Positions 63,991-64,000 of a stretch of 64,000 nucleotides of DNA are shown here, in pieces; positions within the stretch are counted from its first letter, which is position 1, and each line of letters begins with the position of its first letter. Below the pieces are notes generated by a model that was given only the letters and a program-made list of their open reading frames with translations, had not been told where the DNA came from and made no database searches. A program made the translations under genes and the position numbers. The stretch is from the NCBI GenBank assembly GCA_034620365.1, contig JAQGEQ010000354.1, positions 1,054,001-1,118,000 on the forward strand. The letters run 5' to 3'. This stretch comes from Pegea sp. RAD2-039. Its lineage: Eukaryota; Chordata; Thaliacea; Salpida; Salpidae.

Positions 63991-64000
63991 TACTCTTTTG

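Overview
This is a strongly AT-rich window from a nuclear animal genome. Genes are split by GT-AG introns, many only about 45-60 bases long. The gene set is metazoan: an MDM2-type E3 ligase with SWIB, zinc-finger and RING parts, an RFX transcription factor of the RFX4/6 kind, mitochondrial ATP synthase gamma, and ATG10. There are also decayed non-LTR (LINE), Gypsy and pogo elements. I cannot name the species. A non-model invertebrate fits best, because nematodes and Drosophila, as far as I know, lack MDM2. All gene models below were assembled by hand from splice sites and reading phase. No similarity search was run.

Layout. 2.2-10.7 kb (-): a poorly conserved, phospho-regulatory-looking gene with long introns. 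10.7-16.6 kb: a gene desert. 16.6-19.5 kb (+): a secreted proteoglycan-like core protein rich in Ser-Gly sites. 20.1-23.7 kb (+): a secreted protein with two EGF-like halves, a heparin-lyase-I-like polysaccharide lyase domain and a 23-unit tandem repeat tail. 26.0-29.1 kb (-): MDM2. 30.7-33.8 kb: Gypsy gag and a LINE copy with an inverted 5' part. 36.0-37.7 kb (+): ATP synthase gamma. 39.8-41.2 kb: a dead pogo/Tigger-like element. 41.7-43.9 kb (-) and 46.9-49.4 kb (+): two head-to-head paralogues of a cysteine-rich secreted family with a Ly6/uPAR-like N-terminus. 51.4-53.9 kb: two Gypsy remnants. 56.4-57.0 kb (-): ATG10 in a single exon. 58.8-62.0 kb (+): RFX. 62.2-64.0 kb: further LINE pieces.

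The most interesting parts are (1) the neighbouring genes for a Ser-Gly-rich core protein and a putative glycosaminoglycan lyase, both secreted, and (2) the divergent pair of roughly 500-residue Cys-rich Ly6-type proteins, whose exon phases match almost perfectly. I do not recognise the rest of that family's architecture. The housekeeping and regulatory genes (ATP5F1C, ATG10, RFX, MDM2) show no shared pathway with them.
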